Assembly: GCA_017523785.1 (NCBI GenBank)
Contig: JAFWVX010000044.1
Location: 1-60,948, forward strand
Reading direction: 5' to 3'
Source: Lachnospiraceae bacterium
GTDB taxonomy: Bacteria; Bacillota; Clostridia; Lachnospirales; Lachnospiraceae
Length of the DNA stretch: 60,948 nucleotides
The translations under genes and the position numbers were made by a program. Shown piece by piece: positions 44,208 through 52,984 of the stretch; the first letter of the stretch is position 1; every line of letters starts with the position of its first letter. The notes under the pieces are model-generated. The model saw only the letters and a program-made list of their open reading frames with translations. It was not told the DNA's origin and did not search any database.

Positions 44208-46713
44208 GTCGGCATTGACAATTTCGGAAAAGAAAGAAAAGGAGAGAGCAGTTTATCTCCTGTCTTTTTTATTGCCACTTATTATGTTTGTGGCAATTTT
44301 GATTTCAAAGCATGTGTTCCCATTTGGCGGTAAATGTATATTGAGGACAGATTTTTATCATCAATATTTACCATTTCATGCAGAGTTGCAAAATAAACTA
44401 AAGAATTTTGAAAGTTTGTTTTATACTTTTAAGGTGGGACTTGGGACAAACTTTATAACTCTTTTTGCATACTATCTTGTATGTCCATTTAATATATTGT
44501 TAATTATTGTTGGAGATAATTATGTGATCGAATTTATAACAGTAGTTTTGACGCTTAAGATAGCACTCTCTGGACTTACAATGTCACACTATTTGATTAA
44601 GAGATACGATACGGATAGTTTTATAGTTATTTTCTTTTCCATTTTTTATGCAATGAGTGGATATGTTTGTGCATATTATTGGAACATAATGTGGATGGAT
44701 AACATAGTTTTATTCCCACTACTTATGCTCGGATTTGAAGATGTCCAAAATGGTAAGAAGCCATATCTATATATAATAACTTTAGGACTTTCAATTTTAT
44801 GTAATTACTATATCGGAACAATCACTTGCTTTTTCTTTATAATATATTTCGTATTTTATAATGTACTTAAAGAAAAAAAGGTTAAAGAAATTGGCATAAA
44901 TCTTTTAAAGACTGCAGGGTATTCGCTAATCGGAGTACTTATCTCTGCGATACTTCTTTTGCCAATAATATTTGCATTTAAAACTACTGCATCAAGTGAC
45001 TCAACTTTCCCAACTAAGTTCAAAGAGTATTTTACAATTATAGAAGTCATAGGAAGACATTTGCCATTTACAACAGTTGAAAATGGTATAGAGAATTGGC
45101 CAAATCTCTATAGTGGAGTTGCCTGTTTCCCACTTCTTGCTATGTACTTTTTATCAAAAAAGTATAAGACAAAAGAGAAGGTATGCTATGCAGTTTTATT
45201 ACTATTCTTTATTGCTACATTCTCTATAAATGTTTTGGATTATATATTTCATGTGTTCAAATATCCAAACTCTTTGCCATGTAGGCATAGTTTTATTTAT
45301 ACATTTTTACTTTTGACAATCTCTATTAAGCCATTACTTAAATTTAATAGTGTAAAAGTAAAAGACATAACTTTAAGTTTTGCAATACCAATTTGCCTTT
45401 TGATTTTTGCTGAAAAGAGTCTCAAAAGTGAAAAAGTAGGATATTATTCTATATATGCTGCATTGATTATAATGCTCATTTATTTAATCATCTTCCTTAA
45501 ATACAAAAGCAAAAAAACTGATAAGAATATATTATTATATGTGGCAGTAATATTTGTATGCTTCGAAGCATTTATGAATATGTATCAAACTTCAATCTCT
45601 ACTATCAATAGAGATGACTATATGAAGCACACTCAAAATATAAAAGCAATTACCGCCGGTATAAAAAATATAACAAATGATTTTTATAGAGTTGAGAGAG
45701 CAGAGATGAAGACTAAGGACGACGGAGCGTTCTTGCATTTCCCATCATCATCAATTTTCTCATCATCAGCTTATGCGGACGGAACAGCATTTTATAAAAA
45801 GTTTGGAATGGAAGCATCTACAAATGCTTATTCAATAACTGGCTCTACCCCATTTACTGATTCTCTTTTATCAGTTAAATACAAAGTATTTGAAAAAGAG
45901 GAAGAGCATGCCAAGGCTTTGAACTTACGAGAGATTGCAAATGATGAGACGGTGTATATGTATCAAAATATCGAAACTATGCCATTGTCATTTGTGCTTA
46001 CGGAAGATTTCTTAAAAGATTTTGATATAACATCAGGTAACCCTGCAACTGTACAAAATAATTTTTCAAGAACTTTGAAACTTGGAACTATGCTTAATAA
46101 AAAGAATGTAGAGATAACTGGAACAAGTGCAAGTTTCAAAACAGACGAAGAAGGTGACTACTATGTATTTGTCAGAGATAAGGGTATAAAAGAAGTGACT
46201 GTAAATTATCCAACCACCTCTAAGTCATTTAAGAATCTTAATAGAGGCTACCTTATAGAAATTGGTTATCTTGATAAAGATGTAGAGATGAGTTTTAGAA
46301 ATGACACTAATGATGACCAACTTTTGATAGAGGTATTTAGATTTAATTATGAAACTTTGAAAAAAGTTGTCAATGCAATAAATGCGAATGCATATTTTGA
46401 AATGAAGAGTTTCAGAGAGACTAAAATTAATTACAATCTAGATGTTAATTCAAAAGGTGTATGTACAGTATCATTGCCTTATGATGAGGGATTTACTGTC
46501 AAAGTTGATGGAAAAAAAGTTGAGATAAAGAAAGTAATGGATTTTATGCTTGGCTTTGATGTAGAAAAGGGCAAGCACGAGATAGTGATTACTTATATGC
46601 CGAAGGGATTTGTACTTGGGGCAGTTTTATCAACTTTAGGAATATTGCTGTTAGTTGGTATATATGTATTTGATAAATACAAAATAATAAAGATATTGAA
46701 AAAGCAGCCCTAA
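44191..46713 (+). CDS. YfhO-family membrane glycosyltransferase-like protein
   Basis: Large polytopic protein of 840 residues with about 12-14 membrane helices and a C-terminal extracellular region. The YfhO family hallmarks are present: CILRTDFYHQYLPFHAEL, GLGTNFITLFAYYLVCPFN, AMSGYVCAYYWNIMWMDN and GCxxY-like ends (LPYDEGFTVKVDGKKVEIKK, GFVLGAVLSTLG). In Bacillus, YfhO is needed to add sugars to lipoteichoic acid on the outer face. The terminator hairpin overlaps its stop codon. Confidence 0.9.
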   Translation: MKNKIKSALTISEKKEKERAVYLLSFLLPLIMFVAILISKHVFPFGGKCILRTDFYHQYLPFHAELQNKLKNFESLFYTFKVGLGTNFITLFAYYLVCPFNILLIIVGDNYVIEFITVVLTLKIALSGLTMSHYLIKRYDTDSFIVIFFSIFYAMSGYVCAYYWNIMWMDNIVLFPLLMLGFEDVQNGKKPYLYIITLGLSILCNYYIGTITCFFFIIYFVFYNVLKEKKVKEIGINLLKTAGYSLIGVLISAILLLPIIFAFKTTASSDSTFPTKFKEYFTIIEVIGRHLPFTTVENGIENWPNLYSGVACFPLLAMYFLSKKYKTKEKVCYAVLLLFFIATFSINVLDYIFHVFKYPNSLPCRHSFIYTFLLLTISIKPLLKFNSVKVKDITLSFAIPICLLIFAEKSLKSEKVGYYSIYAALIIMLIYLIIFLKYKSKKTDKNILLYVAVIFVCFEAFMNMYQTSISTINRDDYMKHTQNIKAITAGIKNITNDFYRVERAEMKTKDDGAFLHFPSSSIFSSSAYADGTAFYKKFGMEASTNAYSITGSTPFTDSLLSVKYKVFEKEEEHAKALNLREIANDETVYMYQNIETMPLSFVLTEDFLKDFDITSGNPATVQNNFSRTLKLGTMLNKKNVEITGTSASFKTDEEGDYYVFVRDKGIKEVTVNYPTTSKSFKNLNRGYLIEIGYLDKDVEMSFRNDTNDDQLLIEVFRFNYETLKKVVNAINANAYFEMKSFRETKINYNLDVNSKGVCTVSLPYDEGFTVKVDGKKVEIKKVMDFMLGFDVEKGKHEIVITYMPKGFVLGAVLSTLGILLLVGIYVFDKYKIIKILKKQP

Positions 46714-46724
46714 GGCTGCTTTTT
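46701..46724. terminator. Bidirectional terminator
   Basis: AAAGCAGCC (46701-46709) pairs with GGCTGCTTT (46714-46722) around CTAA, which contains the yfhO stop. A and T tracts on the two sides serve both convergent genes. Confidence 0.85.
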
Positions 46725-46725
46725 A

Positions 46726-48189
46726 TTATGGAATCTGGAATTCGTGGTAACCGGTGGAACCAATAGTTATTACGAATTTTTCTATCTCTATAACTGGTCT
46801 ATGATTATTATTAATGAAGAATGGTGTTGATTCACTTATGTAGTTTTCAATGTTGTAATTTTGAATTAGAGTCGCTTTCTGATCATCATCCCATTTCTCT
46901 ATTGCTTCAGTTATATATTTGACAGAAGTTTCTTTATACTTATCACCCAATATATCTTTTAGATTGATTATTGTCTTTTTATTTAAATCAACATTGTAGA
47001 AAAGTCGTTTAACATTTGAAGTTGTGCGAGTCTCTGACAATTCTACAAAGAGTGAAAGGTAGTCTTCGTCTAGACATTTAACTTCGTAATTGCACTCTAT
47101 AGTAGTAGGTATATATTGAACTGCGAGTGAGAAATCATCAGGGATAGTAAATCTTCTAATTCTTCTTAAATCTCTATAGAAGTTTTCAAGTGTAATCTCT
47201 TCATCTTCTGTGACATCGCTCTTAGTTGCTACAAATCTTGGGTATAATTTAAATTCTTCACTTGCAACTTCTTTAGGCTTAACATCGTATGTAACAGTTT
47301 CTTCTTTTTTGTCAGTAGCTTTTGTGGTAGACTCTGTTTCTTTTGTTGTAGATTCTGTCTCTTTTGTAGCATTTCTTTCAGGTCTCTTAAATTCGCCGTT
47401 CATATTACTTGGGAAACCATTTGACCAAGATGCTCTCTTTGGCCTTTCACTTCCACTGCCAAATGAAGCTCCAAAACCTTCGCTTGGTGCTATGCCGGGT
47501 TTGCCAGAGATTTGTATAGAAGTCTCTGTAGGTGCAGCGGTAGTAGTTTCAACTACAATAATTTTTTTATTGTGAAGACCTGGGATGATTAAATCATCAG
47601 TACCAGTAAAGCCAGTTACAATTGATTCAGTTGCTTTACGACTTGATTTAAATTCAGGATTAAATCTTCTTCTCGTATTTGGAAACATTTCAGAAAATGA
47701 AGCAATTCTATTTGGAAATGTATTCATTCTACCCATATTAGAGAAAGAAAAATTTGAAACATCGTCAGCGCTGAGATTAGAAAGTATTTCCTTCTCAGCG
47801 TCGCCTATAACTGATTTATATTTATTTTCAATTTCGGCAATTTTATTTTCAATATCTTTTCTAGCATTATCTTTTGCAGATTGTAGATAAGTCTCGTAAG
47901 TGCTAAGTGCATTTTTCTTTGCATCATCAATAAGTGTGTTGAGACTTGACTCAATGTCTTTATTTAAAGAATCCATTAGTTCATTACCATCAGTATTTGA
48001 ATAAGTAATTTTTGGAATCTTAATATCTAATTTCATATAAACATTTCTATCTTGCTCATAAGAGCCTGTAGTAACTGAATAATATGGAGTATCTGCAGTG
48101 ACTAACTTTTGATTTGGGCTAGTGCAGCCGAAGATACTAAAAGCCATCATAGATACTAATAATATTATTGAAATAATCCTTTTTATCAT
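46726..48189 (-). CDS. Lipoprotein with DUF4163/DUF3298 (RsiV/PdaC-like) domains
   Basis: Exported lipoprotein of 487 residues. The signal is MIKRIISIILLVSMMAFSIFGC. A DUF4163-like part is at about 35-110 (YYSVTTGSYEQDRNVYMKLD, GNELMDSLNKDIESSLN). A long, low-complexity Ser/Thr/Pro middle (about 130-310) contains KETESTT repeated. A C-terminal DUF3298-like domain (about 370-487) includes LFYNVDLNKKTIINLKDILG and PFFINNNHRPVIEIEKF. These domain pairs occur in the lysozyme-binding part of RsiV and in wall deacetylases; no sigma factor or catalytic domain is here. GGAGG (minus strand) precedes the start. Confidence 0.82.
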   Translation of the reverse strand: MIKRIISIILLVSMMAFSIFGCTSPNQKLVTADTPYYSVTTGSYEQDRNVYMKLDIKIPKITYSNTDGNELMDSLNKDIESSLNTLIDDAKKNALSTYETYLQSAKDNARKDIENKIAEIENKYKSVIGDAEKEILSNLSADDVSNFSFSNMGRMNTFPNRIASFSEMFPNTRRRFNPEFKSSRKATESIVTGFTGTDDLIIPGLHNKKIIVVETTTAAPTETSIQISGKPGIAPSEGFGASFGSGSERPKRASWSNGFPSNMNGEFKRPERNATKETESTTKETESTTKATDKKEETVTYDVKPKEVASEEFKLYPRFVATKSDVTEDEEITLENFYRDLRRIRRFTIPDDFSLAVQYIPTTIECNYEVKCLDEDYLSLFVELSETRTTSNVKRLFYNVDLNKKTIINLKDILGDKYKETSVKYITEAIEKWDDDQKATLIQNYNIENYISESTPFFINNNHRPVIEIEKFVITIGSTGYHEFQIP

Positions 48190-48304
48190 AGCGAACCTCC
48201 GTATTTACTAATAATAACCTTAAAACAATCATTTGTAAAGTTAAAAATATTGACTTTTTTGTGAATTAAAAAGTGCTTGAAATATATGAAAAATAAGGTA
48301 TTTA

Positions 48305-48313
48305 TGGTATAAT
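48305..48313 (+). promoter_or_regulatory. Extended -10 promoter of the second envelope island
   Basis: TGGTATAAT (TG-n-TATAAT) about 25 bases upstream of ATG 48338. No -35 with standard spacing is clear. Confidence 0.55.
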
Positions 48314-48337
48314 TTTGATAAATTAGGACGAATATAT

Positions 48338-49864
48338 ATGGATATTGAAAGATTAAAAAATAAAATACTTTATATAGCAATGCTGATATCAGTAGCAATG
48401 ATATTTTTGACAATGCACAATTCGCTAGACTATTCTTATGAAGAGCAGGAATTTGTAATCGCTATATTGATACCAATAATGTACATAGTTATCAATATAT
48501 GTATGTACTTAATATTTTGCAATATAGAAACTAAAAAGCATATAAGAAGTATTGGAGTCTTTTACTTAATAGTATTCGTATTTTCATTCATAGATATATT
48601 AATATTTGAAAAATACCGTGGAAGTTTGATAGAAGATTCTAGTGTTTTTATTAGCAAAATACTTATCAGCAGTTTCTTTGCTTTAACTCTTTTTATTTCC
48701 AATATATCTTTAATATATCATGTCAATAAGTATAAAAGAGAAAAACGTAGTGCTCTAAACTTTTTTAAAAAATTATTATTATATGCAATAGAGTGTAGCA
48801 TTCCATTTTTTTTAGAGCTAATTGCAATTATCTTAATAGCTAAGTTTGTCTTTAGAGAAGATTTTGTCTTTGGCGAAATAATAACTAACTTACCAGCATT
48901 GATGCCTATATTATTAGTAATTCTCATAATATCAATTATAGTGTTTATTATAACTTTTTTTATATCACGGATTCGTATAAAAGAATCAAATGTAAGATGT
49001 GCTATAGCTTTAGTCACAAGCATGGCTTTTATTATTGCTCCTATATATGTGTTACGAGAAAACTTATTGAAGCCTATAGAAAATTTTTACCAGGCTGCGG
49101 GAAATGATATCTCACTCATTTCGGATTTGAGGGATGATATAAATTATAAACAAAAAGAAAAAAGTTCAGCGAAACTAGATGAAAAGTATAAAAAGGAATC
49201 TATAAAGAATTATTTAGAGAAGTTTCACATTGCTTCAAATATAAAAAATGCGAATGAGGGAGAAATAGTTAAATTTGGCAAAACCTTTTTGAAAACAAAC
49301 CCTTGGTCAAAGGAAGATAACTATTATTTTGTTTATAAAAAAGAAGGCAATGAATTAACTCTATTATCTCTATATATTATAGATAAGTTAGAAAACGATG
49401 ATTTGATGGTAGAAAATGGCGAATATAGATACAAAACTTATTTGGATACGACATTTTATGAAAATGCTTTTACTAGAGCTGAGAAAAAAATGATTGTTGA
49501 AAAGACATATGAAGATGGCAGAAAGCATAAAGTCTATGTGCCGAATTATAAATACTATTTACGTGCGACAAAAGATTTCAGTGATGATGTGATAGGATTT
49601 GTCTATGCAAATACACAGGTATTTGAAAAGTATGTTAAAAGTGATGGCGACACATACAATATTAATTTTGGAATAGTACTGTCAGAGACCAAATTAAAAA
49701 AGGATAATATAAGGGTTGCTAACTATGAGGGAAATACTTTCGGAATAGAATACTATAATAGTGTAAGAGAGAGATCAATCCTGGATTTGGTTGTAAATGA
49801 GTATAGTTCGACAAGTGTTGAATGTTATTTAAGACCGGTTATTACAGTAGATATAAGTAGATAA
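48338..49864 (+). CDS. Membrane protein with an extracytoplasmic DUF6273-like domain
   Basis: 508 residues. About seven membrane helices occupy residues 10-245, and a charged linker (LRDDINYKQKEKSS) leads to a C-terminal domain at about 300-508. That domain resembles DUF6273: a beta-rich opening EIVKFGKTFLKTNPW, a YKTYLDTTFYENAFTRAEKK segment matching the family's LN..F...F...E core, and the terminal YLRPVITVDI. DUF6273 has no known function. It heads an apparent four-gene + strand unit with the PstS-like, DUF6273-like and WG-like genes. Confidence 0.7.
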   Translation: MDIERLKNKILYIAMLISVAMIFLTMHNSLDYSYEEQEFVIAILIPIMYIVINICMYLIFCNIETKKHIRSIGVFYLIVFVFSFIDILIFEKYRGSLIEDSSVFISKILISSFFALTLFISNISLIYHVNKYKREKRSALNFFKKLLLYAIECSIPFFLELIAIILIAKFVFREDFVFGEIITNLPALMPILLVILIISIIVFIITFFISRIRIKESNVRCAIALVTSMAFIIAPIYVLRENLLKPIENFYQAAGNDISLISDLRDDINYKQKEKSSAKLDEKYKKESIKNYLEKFHIASNIKNANEGEIVKFGKTFLKTNPWSKEDNYYFVYKKEGNELTLLSLYIIDKLENDDLMVENGEYRYKTYLDTTFYENAFTRAEKKMIVEKTYEDGRKHKVYVPNYKYYLRATKDFSDDVIGFVYANTQVFEKYVKSDGDTYNINFGIVLSETKLKKDNIRVANYEGNTFGIEYYNSVRERSILDLVVNEYSSTSVECYLRPVITVDISR

Positions 49865-49901
49865 GGACAATATATAGTTTTTATATAGTTTTGGAGGTTT
49901 T

Positions 49902-50918
49902 ATGAAAAAGTTTTTAGTTTTATTATTAGTTGGACTTTTGTTATTTTCTTGTAAAGGTAAAGAGGAGCAATTTATTGAGAACTCAACGACATATTTTGAT
50001 GAAACTACTACCATAAGAGAGAACGAAACGACTGAAATAACTTTAGAGAATGACATTTACGAAAATTCGGAGACTGAAGATATAGAAACTGAAGAAGAAA
50101 GCAAAGATGTCAAAGAGATAGAATTAACAGCTGAGAACTATCCAATAGTAGATGGCTCAACTGCAAATATGCCACTTATGGCAATGATTAGGTCGGATGT
50201 ACTTAAAGAGGATTTAACTGTATCTCAAAACAAAACAGAAGTTACAACTACTGATTATGCTTGGAGAAATTTATTGGCTGGTGATGCGGATTTATTACTT
50301 GTCTATGAGGCTTCAAGTGAGACTAAAGAGATTATAAGAGAATCAAAAACTAAGTTAAAGATAAGCCCAATAGGTGTAGATGCACTCGTGTTCATAGAAA
50401 ATGAGAAAAACAAAGTTAATAATCTGACTACTGAGCAAATACAGCGAATCTATACTGGTGAAATTAATAATTGGAAAGAAGTTGGTGGCGATGATATAAG
50501 TATTCAAGCTTTCCAAAGGCCACTTAATAGCGGAAGTCAGACTTTGTTTCTTAATTTAGTTATGAAGGATAAAACACCAAAGAAGGCACTAAAGTATGAG
50601 CAACCTGCAGAAATGAGCGGCTTGATTGATGTGCTCGCATCTTATAATAATTCTCAAAATGCAATTGGCTATAGTGTGTTTTACTATGCAAAAAAGATGT
50701 ATCAGGTGCCAGGACTTAAACTAATATCAGTAGATGGCATAATGCCTAGTGATGAGAGTATAGGTAGTGGCAAGTATCCATTTTTAAATAAGTATTATCT
50801 TGTTATAAGAGAGGATACACCTGATGATTCGCCAACAAAAAAATTATATGATTATATATTATCAGATAAAGGAAGAGAAGCAATTATAAGAGCTGGATAT
50901 ATACCTTATGTGGAGTAA
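49902..50918 (+). CDS. PstS-like substrate-binding lipoprotein, second copy
   Basis: 338 residues. The signal is MKKFLVLLLVGLLLFSC, followed by an acidic Thr/Glu-rich linker to about residue 80 and a PstS-like domain (VDGSTANMPLMAMIRS, TTTDYAWRNLL, LTTEQIQRIYTGEINNW, PLNSGSQTLFLNLVMKD). It is very similar to the 12375 protein throughout the mature domain but has a longer linker. GGAGG precedes ATG 49902. No pst permease genes are nearby. The next gene starts inside its last codons, indicating tight coupling to the DUF6273-like protein. Confidence 0.87.
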   Translation: MKKFLVLLLVGLLLFSCKGKEEQFIENSTTYFDETTTIRENETTEITLENDIYENSETEDIETEEESKDVKEIELTAENYPIVDGSTANMPLMAMIRSDVLKEDLTVSQNKTEVTTTDYAWRNLLAGDADLLLVYEASSETKEIIRESKTKLKISPIGVDALVFIENEKNKVNNLTTEQIQRIYTGEINNWKEVGGDDISIQAFQRPLNSGSQTLFLNLVMKDKTPKKALKYEQPAEMSGLIDVLASYNNSQNAIGYSVFYYAKKMYQVPGLKLISVDGIMPSDESIGSGKYPFLNKYYLVIREDTPDDSPTKKLYDYILSDKGREAIIRAGYIPYVE

Positions 50919-52983
50919 GCAAGTTTTAAAAAGAATAATATCAATTATTTTGGCTTCGTCAATGCTTACGAGCAATATTTTTGCTGCAAATGAAAATAAT
51001 AAAAATGGCGAGAATAAACTTAAAACATATGGTGAATTTGAAATTGGAACAGTAATTTCAAGCGATGAGAAAACGAAGTGGATTGCTATTGACATTGATG
51101 CAAATAATCCAAATAAGTATTTACTAGTGACTAAGGATATAGTAGATGCAAGAGAATTTAATATAGGTTTAACAAACTATAAAAATTCTAAAATTAGATA
51201 CTATTTAAATAATGAGTTTTTAAATAAAAATTTTAATGAAGAAGAGAAAAGGCGTATAGTCGAGACAGAGATAGAGACAAGAATTAATGCGACAAGTTAT
51301 GGTGCAAAGGAAGAGACGATAAGTTCAAATGATAAGATATTTTTATTATCAATAGAAGAGTATAAAAAGTATAGTATTAGTGAGATTAAATTTAAAGCGA
51401 ATTCTTATGTCAAAAGACTTATTGATGAAAACATGGATCAAAAGTTTTGGTATAGGGATGTCGCAACTGATATGAAAAGAGCCTGCAACCACGACATAAA
51501 AAGTTCGACAAGCATGAAAGTGGAAGAAATCAATGGCATAGTAGCAGCTATGTGGTATGATTTCTCTTCAGATTTAAATTCAAAAGTTGATAATAAGACT
51601 CTAAGTGATAGAACTGGAGGAAATAAGGTAAGTATTGAGTTCAATAAGAGTGAGATAGAAAGCGCTGTTGATTTTAATAACAAGAAAAAATTTAGTAAAA
51701 AGACTAAATCATATGATTGTTTTAATTTGGGAAGTTATAAATATGGTGATAAGACTATAAAACTTAGGTGGACCATTTTGGATTATGATGATACGGATTA
51801 TATAGCAATATGTAATAACATAATAGAATATCTTGAGCTCGAATATGATACATATGAAAATGATGTGTTAAAAGATAAAGCCTATGACCATTCAAATTTG
51901 AAACAGTATCTGAATGAGGAATTATTTAATAGAATATTTGGTGAAAGCGAAAAGAACATTCTTTCTAAAATAAGTGGTGAAGACTATATAAAAGTCCCAT
52001 CACTAAATGATGTGTATAAATATAGCCTTTTAAATGAAGATGTAAGTAAAGAGATTGAAATCAATAATAATGTGAGAAAAGTTATGAACCAGTATGATTA
52101 TATATCATATTTTATTGATGGTGGATATCCTAAAGACGACATAATATATTTATTGTCAGTAGTTTTGTCTGATAAAGTAAAAAATGTTTCTTGTAATTTT
52201 GACAGGGAAACTTTTAATGATTATTTTTATATAACCTGCTCTGGTATAAGACCAATGATCAAGGTTGATAAGAAAAAAATTGCAGAATACAATAATTCTA
52301 ATGATAATCTAGGAAATAGTATTGTTAAAAAGTCACCAGAGATTAAATTTAATGATAAGTATAAATTTGGAAAATATGAGCAAGATGGAGACTTGTCTAA
52401 TGGCAAAGAGGACATTATTTGGACTGCCATAAAACAAATGGATGATTATACATTGTTATTTGCGGATAAGATTCTTGATGTAGTGGACTATAGCGCTGAG
52501 ATTGAGGTTGAAAAGTATTATGAATCATACCTTAGAAGTTACGCAAATTATGACTTTTATAATGAGGCATTTAGCGATGATGAGAAGAAATTATTAAAAG
52601 TAGTTAAAACATCGTCTTGTACAAGTAAAAATCAATTTGTGTTAGACGATTTTATCAAAGAACCAAAGCCTACATCTGGATATGATAAAGTATTTTTACT
52701 TGAAGTTAGTCAAAATCTAGAAAACAGAAATCTCATGTATCAAGATATATTAAAAACTAGTGTCACAGACTATGTGAAAGATAAATACGGAGATGTTGAT
52801 AGCTATTTGAAGCAGGATTTGTATAAGTATAAGAATAAAAATGTAAATAAACCAGAAATAACTCATTATTTGCAGATTAGTAATGATGGCAAGTATGTAC
52901 GTGAATTAAAGACAAGAGGTGGATTTAGACCAATCATATGCTTGAATAATGAGGATATACTTAAACTTGAGAAGCAAAAATAG
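50908..52983 (+). CDS. Secreted protein with three DUF6273-like units
   Basis: 691 residues. A signal peptide lies at about 8-26 (RIISIILASSMLTSNIFA) without a lipobox. Three repeats of a DUF6273-like module follow, beginning FEIGTVISSDEKTKWIAIDI (about 47), FNLGSYKYGDKTIKLRWTIL (about 272) and YKFGKYEQDGDLSNGKEDII (about 482). Each has a segment like YLNNEFLNKNFNEEEKRRIV. Two of the modules end in GIRPMIKVD and GFRPIICL. It overlaps the PstS-like gene by 11 bases and precedes the WG-like gene by two. The function is unknown; it is probably an extracellular recognition or scaffold protein. Confidence 0.75.
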   Translation: MWSKQVLKRIISIILASSMLTSNIFAANENNKNGENKLKTYGEFEIGTVISSDEKTKWIAIDIDANNPNKYLLVTKDIVDAREFNIGLTNYKNSKIRYYLNNEFLNKNFNEEEKRRIVETEIETRINATSYGAKEETISSNDKIFLLSIEEYKKYSISEIKFKANSYVKRLIDENMDQKFWYRDVATDMKRACNHDIKSSTSMKVEEINGIVAAMWYDFSSDLNSKVDNKTLSDRTGGNKVSIEFNKSEIESAVDFNNKKKFSKKTKSYDCFNLGSYKYGDKTIKLRWTILDYDDTDYIAICNNIIEYLELEYDTYENDVLKDKAYDHSNLKQYLNEELFNRIFGESEKNILSKISGEDYIKVPSLNDVYKYSLLNEDVSKEIEINNNVRKVMNQYDYISYFIDGGYPKDDIIYLLSVVLSDKVKNVSCNFDRETFNDYFYITCSGIRPMIKVDKKKIAEYNNSNDNLGNSIVKKSPEIKFNDKYKFGKYEQDGDLSNGKEDIIWTAIKQMDDYTLLFADKILDVVDYSAEIEVEKYYESYLRSYANYDFYNEAFSDDEKKLLKVVKTSSCTSKNQFVLDDFIKEPKPTSGYDKVFLLEVSQNLENRNLMYQDILKTSVTDYVKDKYGDVDSYLKQDLYKYKNKNVNKPEITHYLQISNDGKYVRELKTRGGFRPIICLNNEDILKLEKQK

Positions 52984-52984
52984 T

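Noticed and set aside
47210..47890. Two + strand frames within the 46726-48189 region
   Set aside because: They are antisense to the low-complexity middle of the lipoprotein gene, whose frame has a signal peptide and recognisable domains.
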